Part shown: piece by piece, positions 21,225 to 33,578 of the stretch
How the letters are laid out: the number at the start of each line of letters is the position of its first letter
How positions within the stretch are numbered: position 1 is the first letter of the stretch
NCBI RefSeq assembly: GCF_000026945.1
Contig: NC_012861.1
Location: forward strand, 1,860,001-1,924,000
DNA: 64,000 nucleotides
Source: Candida dubliniensis CD36
Lineage: Eukaryota; Ascomycota; Pichiomycetes; Serinales; Debaryomycetaceae
Direction: 5' to 3'
Notes under the pieces: model-generated
Seen by the model: only the letters and a program-made list of their open reading frames with translations
Told to the model about the DNA's origin: nothing
Databases searched by the model: none
Made by a program: the position numbers and the translations under genes

Positions 21225-21977
21225 TCAATAAACATTCCTTTTTCTTAATTGTGGTGCTTGTGAATTAATAGCATCAAAATAGTAATCATCTAATCTGCTT
21301 TCGTAGTATGAGGCTTCGTAATTAAATGGCTTCTTGTCAATCATTACATTTTGATATTGTTTACCAATATAATAGCAATACCTTTTAGCAATTATGGGGT
21401 GTTTGCAGAGACTTTGAAATTCTAAAACAAGCATCGAATCCAATGTTTTGCAATACTGTAAATCTGAGCCAGTCAACTCATATGGGATACCGGATTTGTG
21501 TCGAGCAACATGGTTCACAATGGCAGCAATACTGTCGTCTTTTAAGTAGTCTTCAATCAATTCTTCAAAGTAGTTGAAGATAATTGTCGTAGCTCTATGA
21601 ATATTCAATTGTTTGTACAAGTCGATTACAACTTCTAGAGAAGAGAACGTGTAAGGAGTTCTCATACAGATTGCTTGTCGCAATGCAGATCGTATGATGT
21701 TTACAACATCACACTTTTTCATATAGTAGCAATCGTAAAGATAAGTTTTGAAAGGTATAGAAGCATCCTGGGTGTGTTCATATAGCCCAGGAAAGCCTTT
21801 GAATCCTGATTCAATTAACAAAACTTCCTCATAATCGCTCAAACTAGTACCACCGTTCCACTGTTCCCAGGCAAGTTTAATTTCTTTCTTTACTTGCATT
21901 CTCAATTTCTGAGTTTCTCTCTGATGGTCTAAAAGAGCCTGCAGTGGCTGTTCTGGAGCACTTGTTTTCTGGTCCAT
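21225..21977 (-). CDS. Unrecognised 250-residue protein with MCB box upstream
   Basis: The frame is intact, has mixed composition and starts at a good ATG, so it is very likely a real gene. I do not recognise the family. The N-terminal 50 residues are polar and probably helical. The centre is helical with aromatic clusters (KTYLYDCYYMKK, FNYFEELIEDYL), and the C-terminus is Tyr-rich (YEASYYESRLDDYYFD) with a basic end. No signal peptide, membrane segment or known catalytic motif is seen. An ACGCGT box at 22053-22058 lies 76 bp upstream of the ATG, suggesting G1/S-regulated expression and perhaps a cell-cycle or DNA-related job; this is inference. Confidence 0.75.
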   Translation of the reverse strand: MDQKTSAPEQPLQALLDHQRETQKLRMQVKKEIKLAWEQWNGGTSLSDYEEVLLIESGFKGFPGLYEHTQDASIPFKTYLYDCYYMKKCDVVNIIRSALRQAICMRTPYTFSSLEVVIDLYKQLNIHRATTIIFNYFEELIEDYLKDDSIAAIVNHVARHKSGIPYELTGSDLQYCKTLDSMLVLEFQSLCKHPIIAKRYCYYIGKQYQNVMIDKKPFNYEASYYESRLDDYYFDAINSQAPQLRKRNVY

Positions 21978-22953
21978 TTGGTATGGGGGAGAAAAAGAAG
22001 TGATGTGTTTTGGAATAAACTGGTGAAGAAATTACACCAAATATTTTGTCCGACGCGTAGGAAAACAGAATTTGGAAGTTAGAGCCAACTTAAAAAATTC
22101 GGCTCATGTTATGGTATAGGAAGCAAGAGAGATATTACAATCAACATTTTAATTTTGTTACCTTTATTTCAAAATACTCCAACAGACCATTATCATTGTT
22201 AAAAGTTGTGTGTGGGAAGATTTCCCAATTTTTGTTTCGTAGTTGCAAACGAGAGGACCGAAAAAAAAAAGAGTTCTTCATTATTGTTCACTTGTTCTTT
22301 CAATAACCTGTGAATTTGTCAGTGTCGAAAGGGATACATTTTAAAAAACTGTGTATAATGTACCACCACCAATCAAAAATATCTACAGAATCTGGGCAGA
22401 TTTGAAAGCATGGCTTTGTTTTAACTCAAAGTATATTTAACTAAATAGAGCAGAGGTCATCTTTTTTGTGTTAAATACAATGTATGGCCATTGTATAACC
22501 AGTTACTATTGGACGCAAATATACAAGAGCAGGTAAACAAATCAGAAACACACATTCAAAAGCAAAAGAAAACGTTTATACGAAATAAAATATATATGTA
22601 AGTAAATAATCAATTAGCCAATTCTTTTCTTCTTTATAATTGTATTTAAAGAAAGATTTTTTTCAAAACTGAACTAAGACCGAAAATAAATAGTGAAGGG
22701 TAATAAAATAGAAAGAATTAAACAGGGGACTTCTAAAACAAATTAGCAAATTAGTAGTAGTAATAAGTTCTCTTATTATCAGAAAGGTAAACAAAAAGCA
22801 AAATTAAAATGTGTTTGTATAAAAACAAACAAGTGATCCTTATTATATGTCAATGTGGGTAAAGAATAGGGGGTAACAGAATGGGAGGGGCAGGAAAGGA
22901 TTAATATATAAATCGATAATAACAATTCCTTTTCATTTTCTTTTTTATTCTTC
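21978..22953. other. Intergenic region upstream of the 250-residue gene
   Basis: Apart from the MCB box the stretch is AT-rich and shows no gene. It includes the 3' region of the large cell-wall gene (up to 22953). Confidence 0.5.
22053..22058. promoter_or_regulatory. MCB box (ACGCGT) upstream of the 250-residue gene
   Basis: A perfect MCB core inside CGACGCGTAG lies 76 bp before the start codon on the - strand. MBF-type control is inferred from the motif. Confidence 0.5.
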
Positions 22954-23239
22954 TTACATGAAAACAATTGAAATTAATCCAATCAATAATCCATTGAATA
23001 ATGTGAATTTGATGTGATTTCCTGAATTTGCTTGATCTGGTATAGTTGCTGTATTGGAAGATGATGGTCCATGAGTGGAGGTTGAAGAACCTGGTTGACC
23101 AATTGATGAAGTAATAATTCCATTACCTTGTCCACTACCAGAACCTGAACCTGAACCATTGTTATTGTTAGAACCAGAATCACTTCCAGATCCAGAGCCA
23201 GAGCCAGAGCCAGAGCCAGAACCATTACCTGAACCACTT

Positions 23240-23270
<31 letters not shown>

Positions 23271-23293
23271 CAGTACCATTACCTGAACCACTT

Positions 23294-23330
<37 letters not shown>

Positions 23331-26300
23331 CAGTACCATTACCTGAACCACTTCCAGAGCCAGAACCATTACCAGAACCACTACCAGAACCTGATCCGGA
23401 ACCATTGCTATTGTTGGAACCAGAACCATTTCCAGAGCCTGAGCCAGAACCATTATCTGTGCCATTGTCAGTACCAGAGCCTGAACTACTACCTGATCCA
23501 TTACCAGCACCACTTCCCGATCCTGAGCCTGATCCATTACTAGAACCGGAACCATTGTCTGAGCCAGAACCAGATCCATTACCCGATCCATTGTCTGTGC
23601 CATTACCTGACCCGTTACCGGTACCACTACCTGATCCATTACCAGCACCACTTCCCGATCCTGAGCCTGATCCATTACTAGAACCGGAACCATTGTCTGA
23701 ACCAGAACCTGATCCATTACCCGATCCATTGTCTGTGCCATTACCTGACCCGTTACCGGCACCACTACCTGTCCCTGAACCTGAACCATTACCTGAACCA
23801 TTATTGGAACCCGAGCCTGACCCATTGCTGGAGCCACTGCCTGAACCGTTATCTGAACCTGATCCATTATTGGATCCACCACCATTATTAGAACCTTCAT
23901 CTGTGGAAGTAGAACTTGGAATATCCTTAGTAGTAGTCACACCACCAGTATTAGTAGCAGTATTTGTACCTGTAGCTCCGGTATTGGTGTTTGTATTTAT
24001 AGCACCAGTGTTAGTATCAATGTTTGTACCTGTAGCACCAGTGTTGGAATCAGTATTTGCATTTGTAGCACCTGTATTTGTAGCACCAGTGTTGGAATCA
24101 GTGTTAGTGTTAGTAGCACCAGTGTTGGAAGCAGTGTTTGTACCTGTAGCACCAGTGTTGGAATCAGTATTTGTATTTGTAGCTCCAGTGTTGGAATCAG
24201 TATTTGCATTTGTAGCACCTGTATTTGTAGCACCAGTGTTAGTATCAGTGTTTGTACCTGTAGCTCCAGTGTTGGAATCAGTATTTGTATTTGTAGCTCC
24301 AGTGTTTGTATTTGTACCACCAGTGTTGGTATCAGTGTTTGTACCTGTAGCACCAGTGTTCGTATTGGTGTTAGTGTTAGTAGCACCAGTGTTGGAATCA
24401 GTGTTTGTATTTGTACCACCTGTATTTGTAGCACCAGTGTTGGTATCAGTGTTTGTATTTGTACCACCTGTATTTGTAGCACCAGTGTTGGAATCAGTGT
24501 TTGTACCTGTAGCACCAGTGTTGGAATCAGTGTTTGTACCTGTAGCACCAGTGTTGGAATCAGTATTTGTATTTGTAGCTCCAGTGTTTGTATTTGTACC
24601 ACCAGTATTAGTATCGGTGTTTGTATTTGTAGCACCGGTGTTGGTATCAGTATTCGTATCAGTACTACCTGTATTAGTTTCCGTGTTTGAGGCAGTATTA
24701 TTGTCTGTATTAGTAGCACCTGTGTTGGTATCAGTGTCATTGCTACTATTGGTATTGGTGGCAGTAGAAGACTCAGTAGCTCCAGTGTTAGTTTCTGAGC
24801 TTGTGGCAGTATCGCTATCAGTAGCACTAGAAGAGTCTGTAGCACCGGTTTCAGAAACAGTTGAAGAATCAGTAGCACCAGTATTGGTATCAGTAGCTGT
24901 GGAAGATTCAGTAGCTCCGGTGTTGGAATCAGTTGAAGGTTCAGTAGCACCAGAGTTAGTTTCCGTACTTGAAGCAGTATTAGTATCAGTAGAACCAGTA
25001 TCTGTTGCGGTTGAAGAATCTGTAGATTCACTATTAGTATCGGTGCTAGTGGCACTAGTGTCTGTGGCAGTACTAGAATCAGTTGCACTTGAAGTATCAG
25101 ATTCAGTAGAATCAATTGGTTCATCTTCGGTTGATGATTGACCAGTACCAGAACTACTTTGATCATCAGTTAAAGTGGCTGAGGTAATATCAGTTGAAGA
25201 ATCTGTAGATGATGATGGACCTTCTGTAGATGATATCTCACTTGAAGACGATTCTTGGGAAGATGAAGGGCCCTCAGTAGAAGAAGAAGCTTCGGTTGAC
25301 GATTCAGTAGAAGAAGAAGCCTCAGTAGATGAAGATGGTTCGGTTGACGATTCACTGGAAGATGAGGCTTCAGTTGATGAAGATGGCTCTTCAGTTGACG
25401 ACACAGTGGAGGATGATGATTCCTTGCTAGACGAGGAAGACTCTTGAGTAGAGGATGTTTCACTTGATGAAGATGGTTCAGTAGATGATTCACTGGAAGA
25501 TGAGACTTCAGCTGATGAAGATGACTCTTGAGTAGAGGATGTCTCACTTGATGAAGATGGCTGTTGAGTGGAAGATGTCTCACTTGATGACGATGGTTCT
25601 GGGGTAGATGAGGATGGCTCTTGGGTGGAAGATGCTTCACTTGACGATGATGATTCTTGAGTAGATGAAGTATCACTGGTTTCTGATGCAGATACAGAAG
25701 TAGCACTGCTTGATGATTGTTCACTAGTTGAACTTGAAAGACTTGATGATGATTCGTCAGTTCCAGGGGATGGTGGCACGTATTTACAGTTACATGAGGC
25801 TGGAACTGCACTATTTGGAACAGGTCCATTGTATCTGACTGAACCTAGCAAAGTAGTTGGGAGACCAGCACCATCATCAGTAACAATTTCAAACAAACTT
25901 GGATTATAACCAGTACCAATTTGGAATCTCTGGGAAAGCAATCCAACGCCTAATCCTCTCAAAGTAAGGACCCCTGATGACGAGTCATATGAATAAGCTG
26001 GTTGACCAAGAAGTGGAACACTAAGCAATGGAAGAGAAATACCGACCTTGTTACCATTCCCAAATCCTCTTATGGTGTATGTGGCCGGCAAAGTCACAGG
26101 TTGAATAACAATTGATGAGGCACTATCAGCTAAATATAATGTTTGGGTAGTGGCGATTGGCAAAAGTGAACTGAAAACATAAATTGTTGAATCTCTATCG
26201 GCGGAAATACACCCGCTACCAGTAATTGAGGTAAGCTGTTGGTAGGCGGTACCAAATAAACAGATAGATCCTTGATTTTCAATGGAGCCAGTAGGGAAAC

Positions 26301-26787
26301 CAAGATTAGCCAATGCTGATGTTCTTTTGGTTTGAGCAAGAACCAATAACCCATTGTTATGCCAATCAGCAGCAGTGATTGAGAAAACTGGAGGAGCAAC
26401 CCCCAGGGCACTCAAATAGAATTCACCATTATTTTGGAAACTGAGACCAACAAGGTTATAAATTGGACCAACCAAACTGTTTAACGCATTAAAACTAACA
26501 ATACCATCGTTTTTGATTGAGTTCAAAACCCCTAGTAATTCAACTTGTAATCCAAGAAGAGGATTAAGTCCAGTGATATAAAACCCGGCATCTTGTTGCA
26601 CTGTTAAAGTACCAACCAAAGCAGAAATAGCATTGTCAATGATTGACCAGTAAGCACCCGAATGAATGGTGATGTCACCAATTGAGAGATTGATGGTACC
26701 TCTTGTAACTTGATTTTGGTATACGTCAATAGCATTAATTGCATTGAATAATACAAAAAAGGGCAAGAATATTTGTTTCAATAACAT
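22954..26787 (-). CDS. IFF6: HYR/IFF family GPI-anchored cell-wall protein
   Basis: The likely ATG is at 26787 (1277 residues); the codon two earlier is TTG. A signal peptide ends near FNAINA. A globular N-terminal domain of about 340 residues follows (nt about 25780-26730), of the Hyphal_reg_CWP type, with cysteines in [15 protein letters not shown] and ASCNCKY. Then comes a Ser/Thr/Glu-rich stalk (about 24740-25770), an Asn-Thr-Gly-Ala-Thr repeat region (about 23940-24740), a Gly-Ser/Asn repeat region (about 23110-23890) and a hydrophobic C-terminus after DQANSGN fitting a GPI signal. Such proteins are heavily O-mannosylated wall proteins, some of them adhesins. Identity as IFF6 rests on remembered proximity to MET10 in C. 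albicans. Repeat number will differ between alleles. Confidence 0.85.
23110..25770. repeat. Tandem coding repeats of the cell-wall protein
   Basis: Three repeat classes lie side by side. Gly-Ser dipeptide repeats are at about 23110-23890, units of 15-27 bp encoding [14 protein letters not shown] peptides at about 23940-24740, and Ser/Thr/Glu repeats at about 24740-25770. Their regularity opens long overlapping frames on both strands. Confidence 0.9.
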
Positions 26788-29700
26788 CTTCAATTATATT
26801 TTCTTCTTTCTTTAATATTTGTCACCTAATGAATAAATTTATGAAACAAAAATCAGGAATTGATGAGGTATTATAGATAAAGAATAGAAAATCATTAATA
26901 AATAAAAGTTTATAGGATATTTATACTTGTATTTATAATCTCTGGATATGGTAAACAAAAATATAGAGATATTTCAAAAGGATAGTAACATCTAAATAAA
27001 ATAAAAAAAAAAAAAAGAAAATCTTATTGAATCGGTTGGTTTTGCTTCCATTATTCATTGCATAAGGTTTGGTACAGTTATAAAAAAAAACAATTATTGT
27101 GGCATATAAAGAAGTAAAAAAAAAAGAAGTTTAGTGGCACTTCAACCTTGTTGTTTCTTCTTTAGTTTTCGTCTATTGTTTTATTAACTTTAGACGGGAT
27201 AATATGTTGAAGCATGCCTGCCTAATTTGCATCTATCTATACCAATACTACTCCCGCTTGTTGATAATTACGGATCACATAAATGTCTTCTAAGTTATTT
27301 CAATTTTTTCTTCTGTATAAACACAAAAGGGTTCAAATTAGGAAATCATTTTTACCAATCTAGAACTGAAATTCAGCAACCTAATTCCCAAAAAAAAAAA
27401 AAAAGAGACTAAAAATAATTGATCAAGAAAAAGAAAAAGTACAATGTACATTTACGTACTGGCCCAATTTACTATAATTAGAGAGATGATTACTTTTTTT
27501 TTTGGTTAGGATAAATGTTCAAGAAAGAGGAGAATTTTGAGATAGGTTGGTTAGTTCGTTTTTGCTAACAAATTTTTTGCAGCTTTTTTTTTTTTCTCTC
27601 AGGCAAAAGGGTCGTGGTAGAAAAAAATTTATGAAGCCAAGAACTAAAAAAAAAAAAAACAAAAAAAATAATAATATTAGACAATTAGTTTTAGGGCATT
27701 ATGCCGCTGCCAAATGTTAAAATAAAAGAGCCTTTCGTACGCTCAACATTACAAGAATCTCTATATTTTTTGAGTAGCTCAGTGTTGCATCCTTTCAGAA
27801 TATTCAATGCACATTTTTGCAATGCAGACGACTGGTTTTGAGATTGTAGTGATGATATGAGTCAGCAGTTGTAATGAAAATAAGTGGAATAATATCAATT
27901 TCAACAGAAAATATATTGAATAAACTTTCTTTAAGAATTTTTTTATCAAAACTAACGAAAACATTAAATCAACAAAAAGTGAATAAAAGCTTATAAAATT
28001 AAACATTCATCTCAAAAAAGAATCAAGTGGGAAGGGAAAGGAAGTTTAAAATAGAATAAACTAAAAAAAAAAAGTTATAGAATTTGATTAGGTTTTGCAA
28101 TGCATTTTTTTTTTTTTCATTTATTGGTTTTTGCTTAAACTGAGGTAATTAAAGCATGTTCTGAAGAACTTTAATAAGTATAAAATAGAAACACGCCTGA
28201 ACTAAAGAACTAAAGTACTCAACAACTACATGTGATTGAGATATGGTTATGAACTCAACCCCATAATTTACACTCGATTTTTGATTTTAGTAAAGAGAAC
28301 AAAACCATAACAGCAATTGAGGGTGTTAATTTGGTCACAAAGTCTTTTTTTTTTCAATACTATAACAATTTCATCAACTGTTTTTCTGCTAACAAAGTAG
28401 AAATATCGAGTTTTTAGTGTCTCTTATTCAATGGTTTGATTATTAGTCATACAACAACAATTGACCATCTTGTGCTTTTGTCAAATTATGGCTCCCATTA
28501 GTTGTGGTTGTGGTGTTGCGATAAAGCTAAACCCGCATTACACAAAACCCTGAATAAAATTTTGTTCTCTATTTGTTGGAAATAAAGTAACAAGAATAAT
28601 CAATACGGGGGTATTGGGTTGGGTAAAAATAAAAAAAAAGTTTAAATTGTAGGTGAACAATTTTTTTAAAGTCAAAAAATCAATACTTCCCATTGCTGTT
28701 TCTTTCCTTCTTTGGGTATTGTTTTATTGTTTTTGCTTTAGAGGGGGGTGGCACTGTTCTCTTCATGTTGCGAAAAAAAAAAAAAAAAAGGTTTTCTCTA
28801 TTTTGCACGGCACGTAATTTTCTTCTACTACTAACCCTAACAGAATTTCTTATTTAGGAAATAGACTATAGAGAAAGACAAAAGCATCCAAAGGTTAAAC
28901 TATAAACGATAAACAAATGATTGTCCTAAGACCACAACTCGATCTGTTTGATAAACCTCATGTTGTTGTACAATCAAGGCGTAGTGTTTGGTTTTTCCTT
29001 CTCAAATAATTAATTGTGGAGTCACAAATGTCATAGAAACAAACACAGAATGTTTCACCGTTCCAACTGTGAAGTACTTTTTTGTGGTGGCATCATTATT
29101 ACCACTACTAAATTAGTTATTACAACTATATATAGTCCAAAAATGGGTTTCAATTGCACCTCGGGTGCTGAATTGCAAAGACTAAAAGCTTTAGGTTGTT
29201 TCTCTTTTGTGACTACGCTATTGTTGGGTCTTCTATTAAACTTCCCTTCGACACGCTACCATAATAGTTTCTCTACCAAGCAGTTTAAACTAAAAAGTTC
29301 ACTAAAATATATTTAGCGCATACAACGTATTCGTATTGAAAATATTTATAGCTTTAGGTTCTCCATAGCCTCCCTTGTGCAACCTTTTGGTGATATCATT
29401 CTCTTCTCTACATAGTATTTTTTTGTTTTCATTAGTGATTATCATAACCTTTACCCAATTTTGCAATGGCTTTTTTTTACCTAATGTAGATTTAAAAAAA
29501 ATGACTAAAATATACCAACGTCACCATTAAAGCAGTGAACAATATGGCTCTAGATTAGTTGAAAATTTGTGTTCCAAAGGATATGCACCACGAACATCTA
29601 GTGAGACGGATTTGTTGAGCAACGTTAAAGAAGTGAAAAGAACTCTTTGCTCATGTGATATTATCAGAATAATAATAAGCTATGCGTCTTCTTCTTTATT

Positions 29701-30296
29701 TGGCCATATTCAATACACAATAAGAACATTTATTCAATAATATTTTCGTTCTAAAAATGAAGTATGGAATCCACTGCAATTCTTGAGATTTATTTGCTAC
29801 ATCAGTAGTAATTATTAATAGAGCTCTATAATAAGATTTACATGTTTGTTTATCTATTGCCAAACACAACCAATGAGTAAAGTGGTAAACAAAGATCTTC
29901 TAAAAAACCTTAAAAAGGGATTGCATACTTGGAGATAACAATAGTAACACACTATCACTACGAAAACATAGTTTCTCCATTTAACTTTTTTCTTCAACAA
30001 CAACAACAAATGTAAACAAATCAAAGAAGAAGAAGCAATAGTTATAAATAAATTATATCACCGATATTCTAAAATTTGAGTGATTTTTTTTTTTTTTTTG
30101 CGTTCTCTGTTGTAATTTTTCTAAAAATTTCACTTCAATGTTCCCATGCCTTGAGACTAAATAATTGAATAGCTTGAAAGAAGGAAATAAATTGCGGTGG
30201 TATTACTTAGTCACACCAAGAGCTGTCGCGTCATTATTTTTGTTGTTGTATATAACACTCTATATATATATATATATTCAAAATCTAATAATAATT
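26788..30296. other. 3.5-kb intergenic region upstream of the cell-wall gene
   Basis: No gene is supported; the open frames are short and of low complexity. Many A/T homopolymer runs occur. A TA-run lies at about 30262-30277, next to the MET10 3' end. The region is probably the long promoter of the cell-wall gene plus the MET10 terminator. Large promoters are common for regulated adhesin genes in this genus. No tRNA or LTR was found. Confidence 0.5.
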
Positions 30297-33200
30297 CTAA
30301 TAGACTTCTAAAATGTAACGACCATCTTCCTTCATGTCTTCAACAACTTTTGCAACATCTTTAATTTCTTCACCATTCTTTTTGGCTCCATTACGAACAA
30401 TATCTTCCAAACATGCAGTGATATCTGGTACTGGCCATGTTGGTCCACACAAATAGAACGAACCGTTTTTGGTGACAATAGCATCAGTCAATTCCTCAAT
30501 TGTTTGTCTGATTCTATCTTGGATATAAATCTTTTCTGGTTGGTCTCTTGAAAATGCTGCTCCAATATGAGTTAAAACTCCAGCATCTTTATAAGCTTCC
30601 CAAAGTTCACCATAAAGATATTCCTCCTTTTTGTGTCTTGATCCCAAGTACAAATAGATATCACCAATCTCCATACCTTGTTGTTTTTGCCAAATCTTTT
30701 CTTCAATAAATGCTTTAAATGGTGCTAACCCAGTACCCAACCCTGACATAACAATAGGTTGAGTGGATAATGGTGGCAATTTCATAACTGATGGTTTAAC
30801 ACTAACAACCAATTCATCACCAATTTTTAAATCGGATAAGTATTTTGAACAATGACCGTATCTCAATCTTCCTCTTGTATCAACCCAGTCAACGACAACA
30901 ATTAACAAATGAACAGCATTAGGATGTATTCTTTGTGAAGAAGCAATTGAATATTCTCTTCTTTTCAAAGGAGCAATGATCTTAATCAATTCTTCAAATG
31001 ATGGTCTTGCTGATTTGAATTCTTGTAAAATGTCAAAATAGCTATCAAAATCAACTTCTTGTCTCTTTTTCAACTCTTCAGCACCTTCAGCACTAGCCAA
31101 TTTAGTTAAGACTGCCTTTTCTTTTTCTTCAGTGGCAAATTCAGCTAATGATTCATAGAATCTTTTAGGTGGTTTACCCAAGAAATCAACTGTTTCAGTC
31201 AATGCCTGTCTGGCTGATCTAATTTCAACAATCTTGCTATCATCTTTATTGGTGATTTCAACAAGTGAATCACCATCAACATTGTAGAATTTCAAAAATT
31301 CTTCAACTGCTTCGCTGTTGTTTCTACCGTGAATACCCAATGCTTCACCAATATCATAAGTCAACCCGGTACCAGTAGTATCAAACTCAATGTGGAAAAT
31401 ATTTCTTGAATATTCAGTTGGAGTCAATCTCTTGTTTTCTTGAACTTTTACCACAAAATTTTTAACTGGCAAATCTGGTCTCAAATCTTTAGAAACATTA
31501 TAAGCTTCAGGGAAAGTAATCTTTTGTGCAAGAGATTTGTAACCGGTATTGTTAATTTCTTCAACAGCTTCAATTGGGTTTCTTGGATTGGCAAAGAAGG
31601 AAGTTTCAATGGGGAAAAATGGTAATTCATTTGATTCTTCAACTTCAACTTGTTCTTTGTCTTGCTCTTGTTCTTTGGTCTCATTTTCTTTCTTTTCTTC
31701 AGCTTCTTTGACTTCGTCCTTCAAATCAACCCATTCAGGAGCAACTGGGATCTCTTTGATACCTTGGTTTTCATCAACAGAATTGATAAAGTTATCTAAA
31801 ACAGTACCTAACAATTCAAATGAATTACCATTGGCTTGCAATAATTTGTTAACGATGAACCCACCCAATTCAGGTAAGGCGCTTCTCCAAAATGCCAATT
31901 GGACCAAAAATTCACCAGAAAATCCTTTAGTGGCACTATTAGCTTCATCCAATTTTTCAATAATTGAGAAGTCAATGGCATACAACTTGTTGTGGTTTTT
32001 AGCCAAATCTTTTTTGAATTCAATAGGTAATTTTTCAATCAATTCTTCCTTTGTCAATGATTTATGATTAATATACAAAATAGAAGCATCGGGTTTTGCT
32101 GTGGCTAAGACGTCGTAATATTGTAAAAGAGATAAATCTTCAATAACAACAACGTCTGCTGCATCAACGGCTCTAATTGGACCTGTGGTAGAAATAATTT
32201 GTGATTGAAATAATCCACCTCCGTTACCGTTATCAAACATATTTCTAATGGCGACACTCTTGCTGTTATCTAAAGATAAAGATAATGCCAATTTTTCAAC
32301 AGTATCAACAATAATTCCATTATCTTTACCCCAGAACAAATAACTACCTTCAGGTGAAGAGTTGGCGGTCAACACTTCGTCTGCTGGTTTAACAACAGGG
32401 AAAATTTTTTCAAAATCTAATGAGACAAATTCATTTAATAATTTTGTAACAGTAATTGGAGTCCATTTGAAATCAAGAGGATAATTGAATTCATCAAGCG
32501 ATAATGAATGATATCTACCACCTAAGAATAATCCAGCGGTAACGTCAGCCATTAATCCATCATTAGAAGAAGACAACACCACTAATTTCTTGGTTGATTG
32601 AGGAATAACTTGGACAAGTTTTTCTTGATTGAAAGGAACAGGAACTCTAACTTTAACTAACCCTACATCTAATTTGCTGACAATTTGACTCAATTGGGTA
32701 CTTTGGTGAGTACCATAAACGACAAACACGGTTTTAGGATTTTCACTACCAACATATTCAAATTGAGAATAATTCTTTCCTGTGACTTTATTCAAGGCAT
32801 TGAAAGCAGCATCAATAGAAACTTCATCTGTAGCTGAATCTAATAAGCTTTGGTATAATTGGAAAATATCGTTACTAGACAAAACATTTTCAAATTTTTT
32901 AAAGGTTTTTACAAATTCAGGACCATCAAATAAATAAACAGAAGGTTTACCACTGAAAAATGAATAAAAATGATTCAAGATAGCTAAATGTTGTATTTCT
33001 AAGGCATCATTTGAATCAACTGGAGTGAAAACAGGATAAGATAAAGTACGAGCAACACTCAAAGCTTCACCGTAGTTTGAAACCAACGAATCCTGATTGA
33101 AATCAATAGCAGAAACATTCAATGCCAATGGTAATTTATCAGCAGTAGCACTCGACAATGCTGTTCTCATATAGTTTAATCCATTTGATCCAAGTAAAGT

Positions 33201-33578
33201 AGAGACTGGTTGACCATTAGTGCCATTCTTAGTGAAATACCCTAAGATTGCATTGGCAGCACCTGATCTAACTTGGAATTTGTTATAAAATGGAACAATT
33301 CCATACGCATTCAATCTTTGATACTGTAACCAGAGTTGGATGTTGGAATCTAATAAATTTTCATCACCAACAGTTTCATAGCTAAAGATCTTGGAAGCAA
33401 TAGAATAAAGTGTTTGATTAATGATGGTAGTGGCTGAAGTGTATGTGGTGTCTTTGATTTCTTGGGGATCAGTTGTCAACCCGAATGGATTGGCCTTGAT
33501 AAGCGAGAAGGAAGATGATGATGTGACATCAACTTCACTGGTAGTCTTACTTGACACAGGTATAGCGTGAGGGGCCAT
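30297..33578 (-). CDS. MET10: Assimilatory sulfite reductase, flavoprotein alpha subunit
   Basis: The 1093-residue product has an N-terminal pyruvate-ferredoxin-oxidoreductase-like half typical of Met10. A Lys/Glu-rich linker follows (around residues 640-665). The C-terminal half is a ferredoxin-NADP reductase-like flavoprotein with RREYSIASSQ (FAD), SGLGTGLAPFKAF and FYLCGPTWPV (NADPH), ending in RYILEVY. Met10 with Met5 reduces sulfite to sulfide using NADPH in the sulfate assimilation pathway. It is slightly longer than S. cerevisiae Met10 (1035), mainly through the charged linker. A TCACGTG box upstream fits Cbf1/Met4 control. Confidence 0.95.
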   Translation of the reverse strand: MAPHAIPVSSKTTSEVDVTSSSSFSLIKANPFGLTTDPQEIKDTTYTSATTIINQTLYSIASKIFSYETVGDENLLDSNIQLWLQYQRLNAYGIVPFYNKFQVRSGAANAILGYFTKNGTNGQPVSTLLGSNGLNYMRTALSSATADKLPLALNVSAIDFNQDSLVSNYGEALSVARTLSYPVFTPVDSNDALEIQHLAILNHFYSFFSGKPSVYLFDGPEFVKTFKKFENVLSSNDIFQLYQSLLDSATDEVSIDAAFNALNKVTGKNYSQFEYVGSENPKTVFVVYGTHQSTQLSQIVSKLDVGLVKVRVPVPFNQEKLVQVIPQSTKKLVVLSSSNDGLMADVTAGLFLGGRYHSLSLDEFNYPLDFKWTPITVTKLLNEFVSLDFEKIFPVVKPADEVLTANSSPEGSYLFWGKDNGIIVDTVEKLALSLSLDNSKSVAIRNMFDNGNGGGLFQSQIISTTGPIRAVDAADVVVIEDLSLLQYYDVLATAKPDASILYINHKSLTKEELIEKLPIEFKKDLAKNHNKLYAIDFSIIEKLDEANSATKGFSGEFLVQLAFWRSALPELGGFIVNKLLQANGNSFELLGTVLDNFINSVDENQGIKEIPVAPEWVDLKDEVKEAEEKKENETKEQEQDKEQVEVEESNELPFFPIETSFFANPRNPIEAVEEINNTGYKSLAQKITFPEAYNVSKDLRPDLPVKNFVVKVQENKRLTPTEYSRNIFHIEFDTTGTGLTYDIGEALGIHGRNNSEAVEEFLKFYNVDGDSLVEITNKDDSKIVEIRSARQALTETVDFLGKPPKRFYESLAEFATEEKEKAVLTKLASAEGAEELKKRQEVDFDSYFDILQEFKSARPSFEELIKIIAPLKRREYSIASSQRIHPNAVHLLIVVVDWVDTRGRLRYGHCSKYLSDLKIGDELVVSVKPSVMKLPPLSTQPIVMSGLGTGLAPFKAFIEEKIWQKQQGMEIGDIYLYLGSRHKKEEYLYGELWEAYKDAGVLTHIGAAFSRDQPEKIYIQDRIRQTIEELTDAIVTKNGSFYLCGPTWPVPDITACLEDIVRNGAKKNGEEIKDVAKVVEDMKEDGRYILEVY

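Noticed and set aside
23159..25141. 660-codon frame on the + strand opposite the cell-wall gene
   Set aside because: It is built only from Pro/Glu/Leu/Val repeats and is an effect of the repeat period on the other strand.
22983..25829. Other long - strand frames in the repeat region
   Set aside because: They are out-of-frame readings of the same repeats with Val/Met/Leu/Gln monotony.
29014..29316. 100-codon frame upstream of MET10's 3' region
   Set aside because: No family likeness, no promoter clues, and simple sequence; treated as chance.
26788..30296. A centromere or origin in the gene-free region
   Set aside because: Gene-free DNA alone is not evidence. No inverted repeats or other support were seen, and Candida centromeres cannot be recognised by sequence alone.
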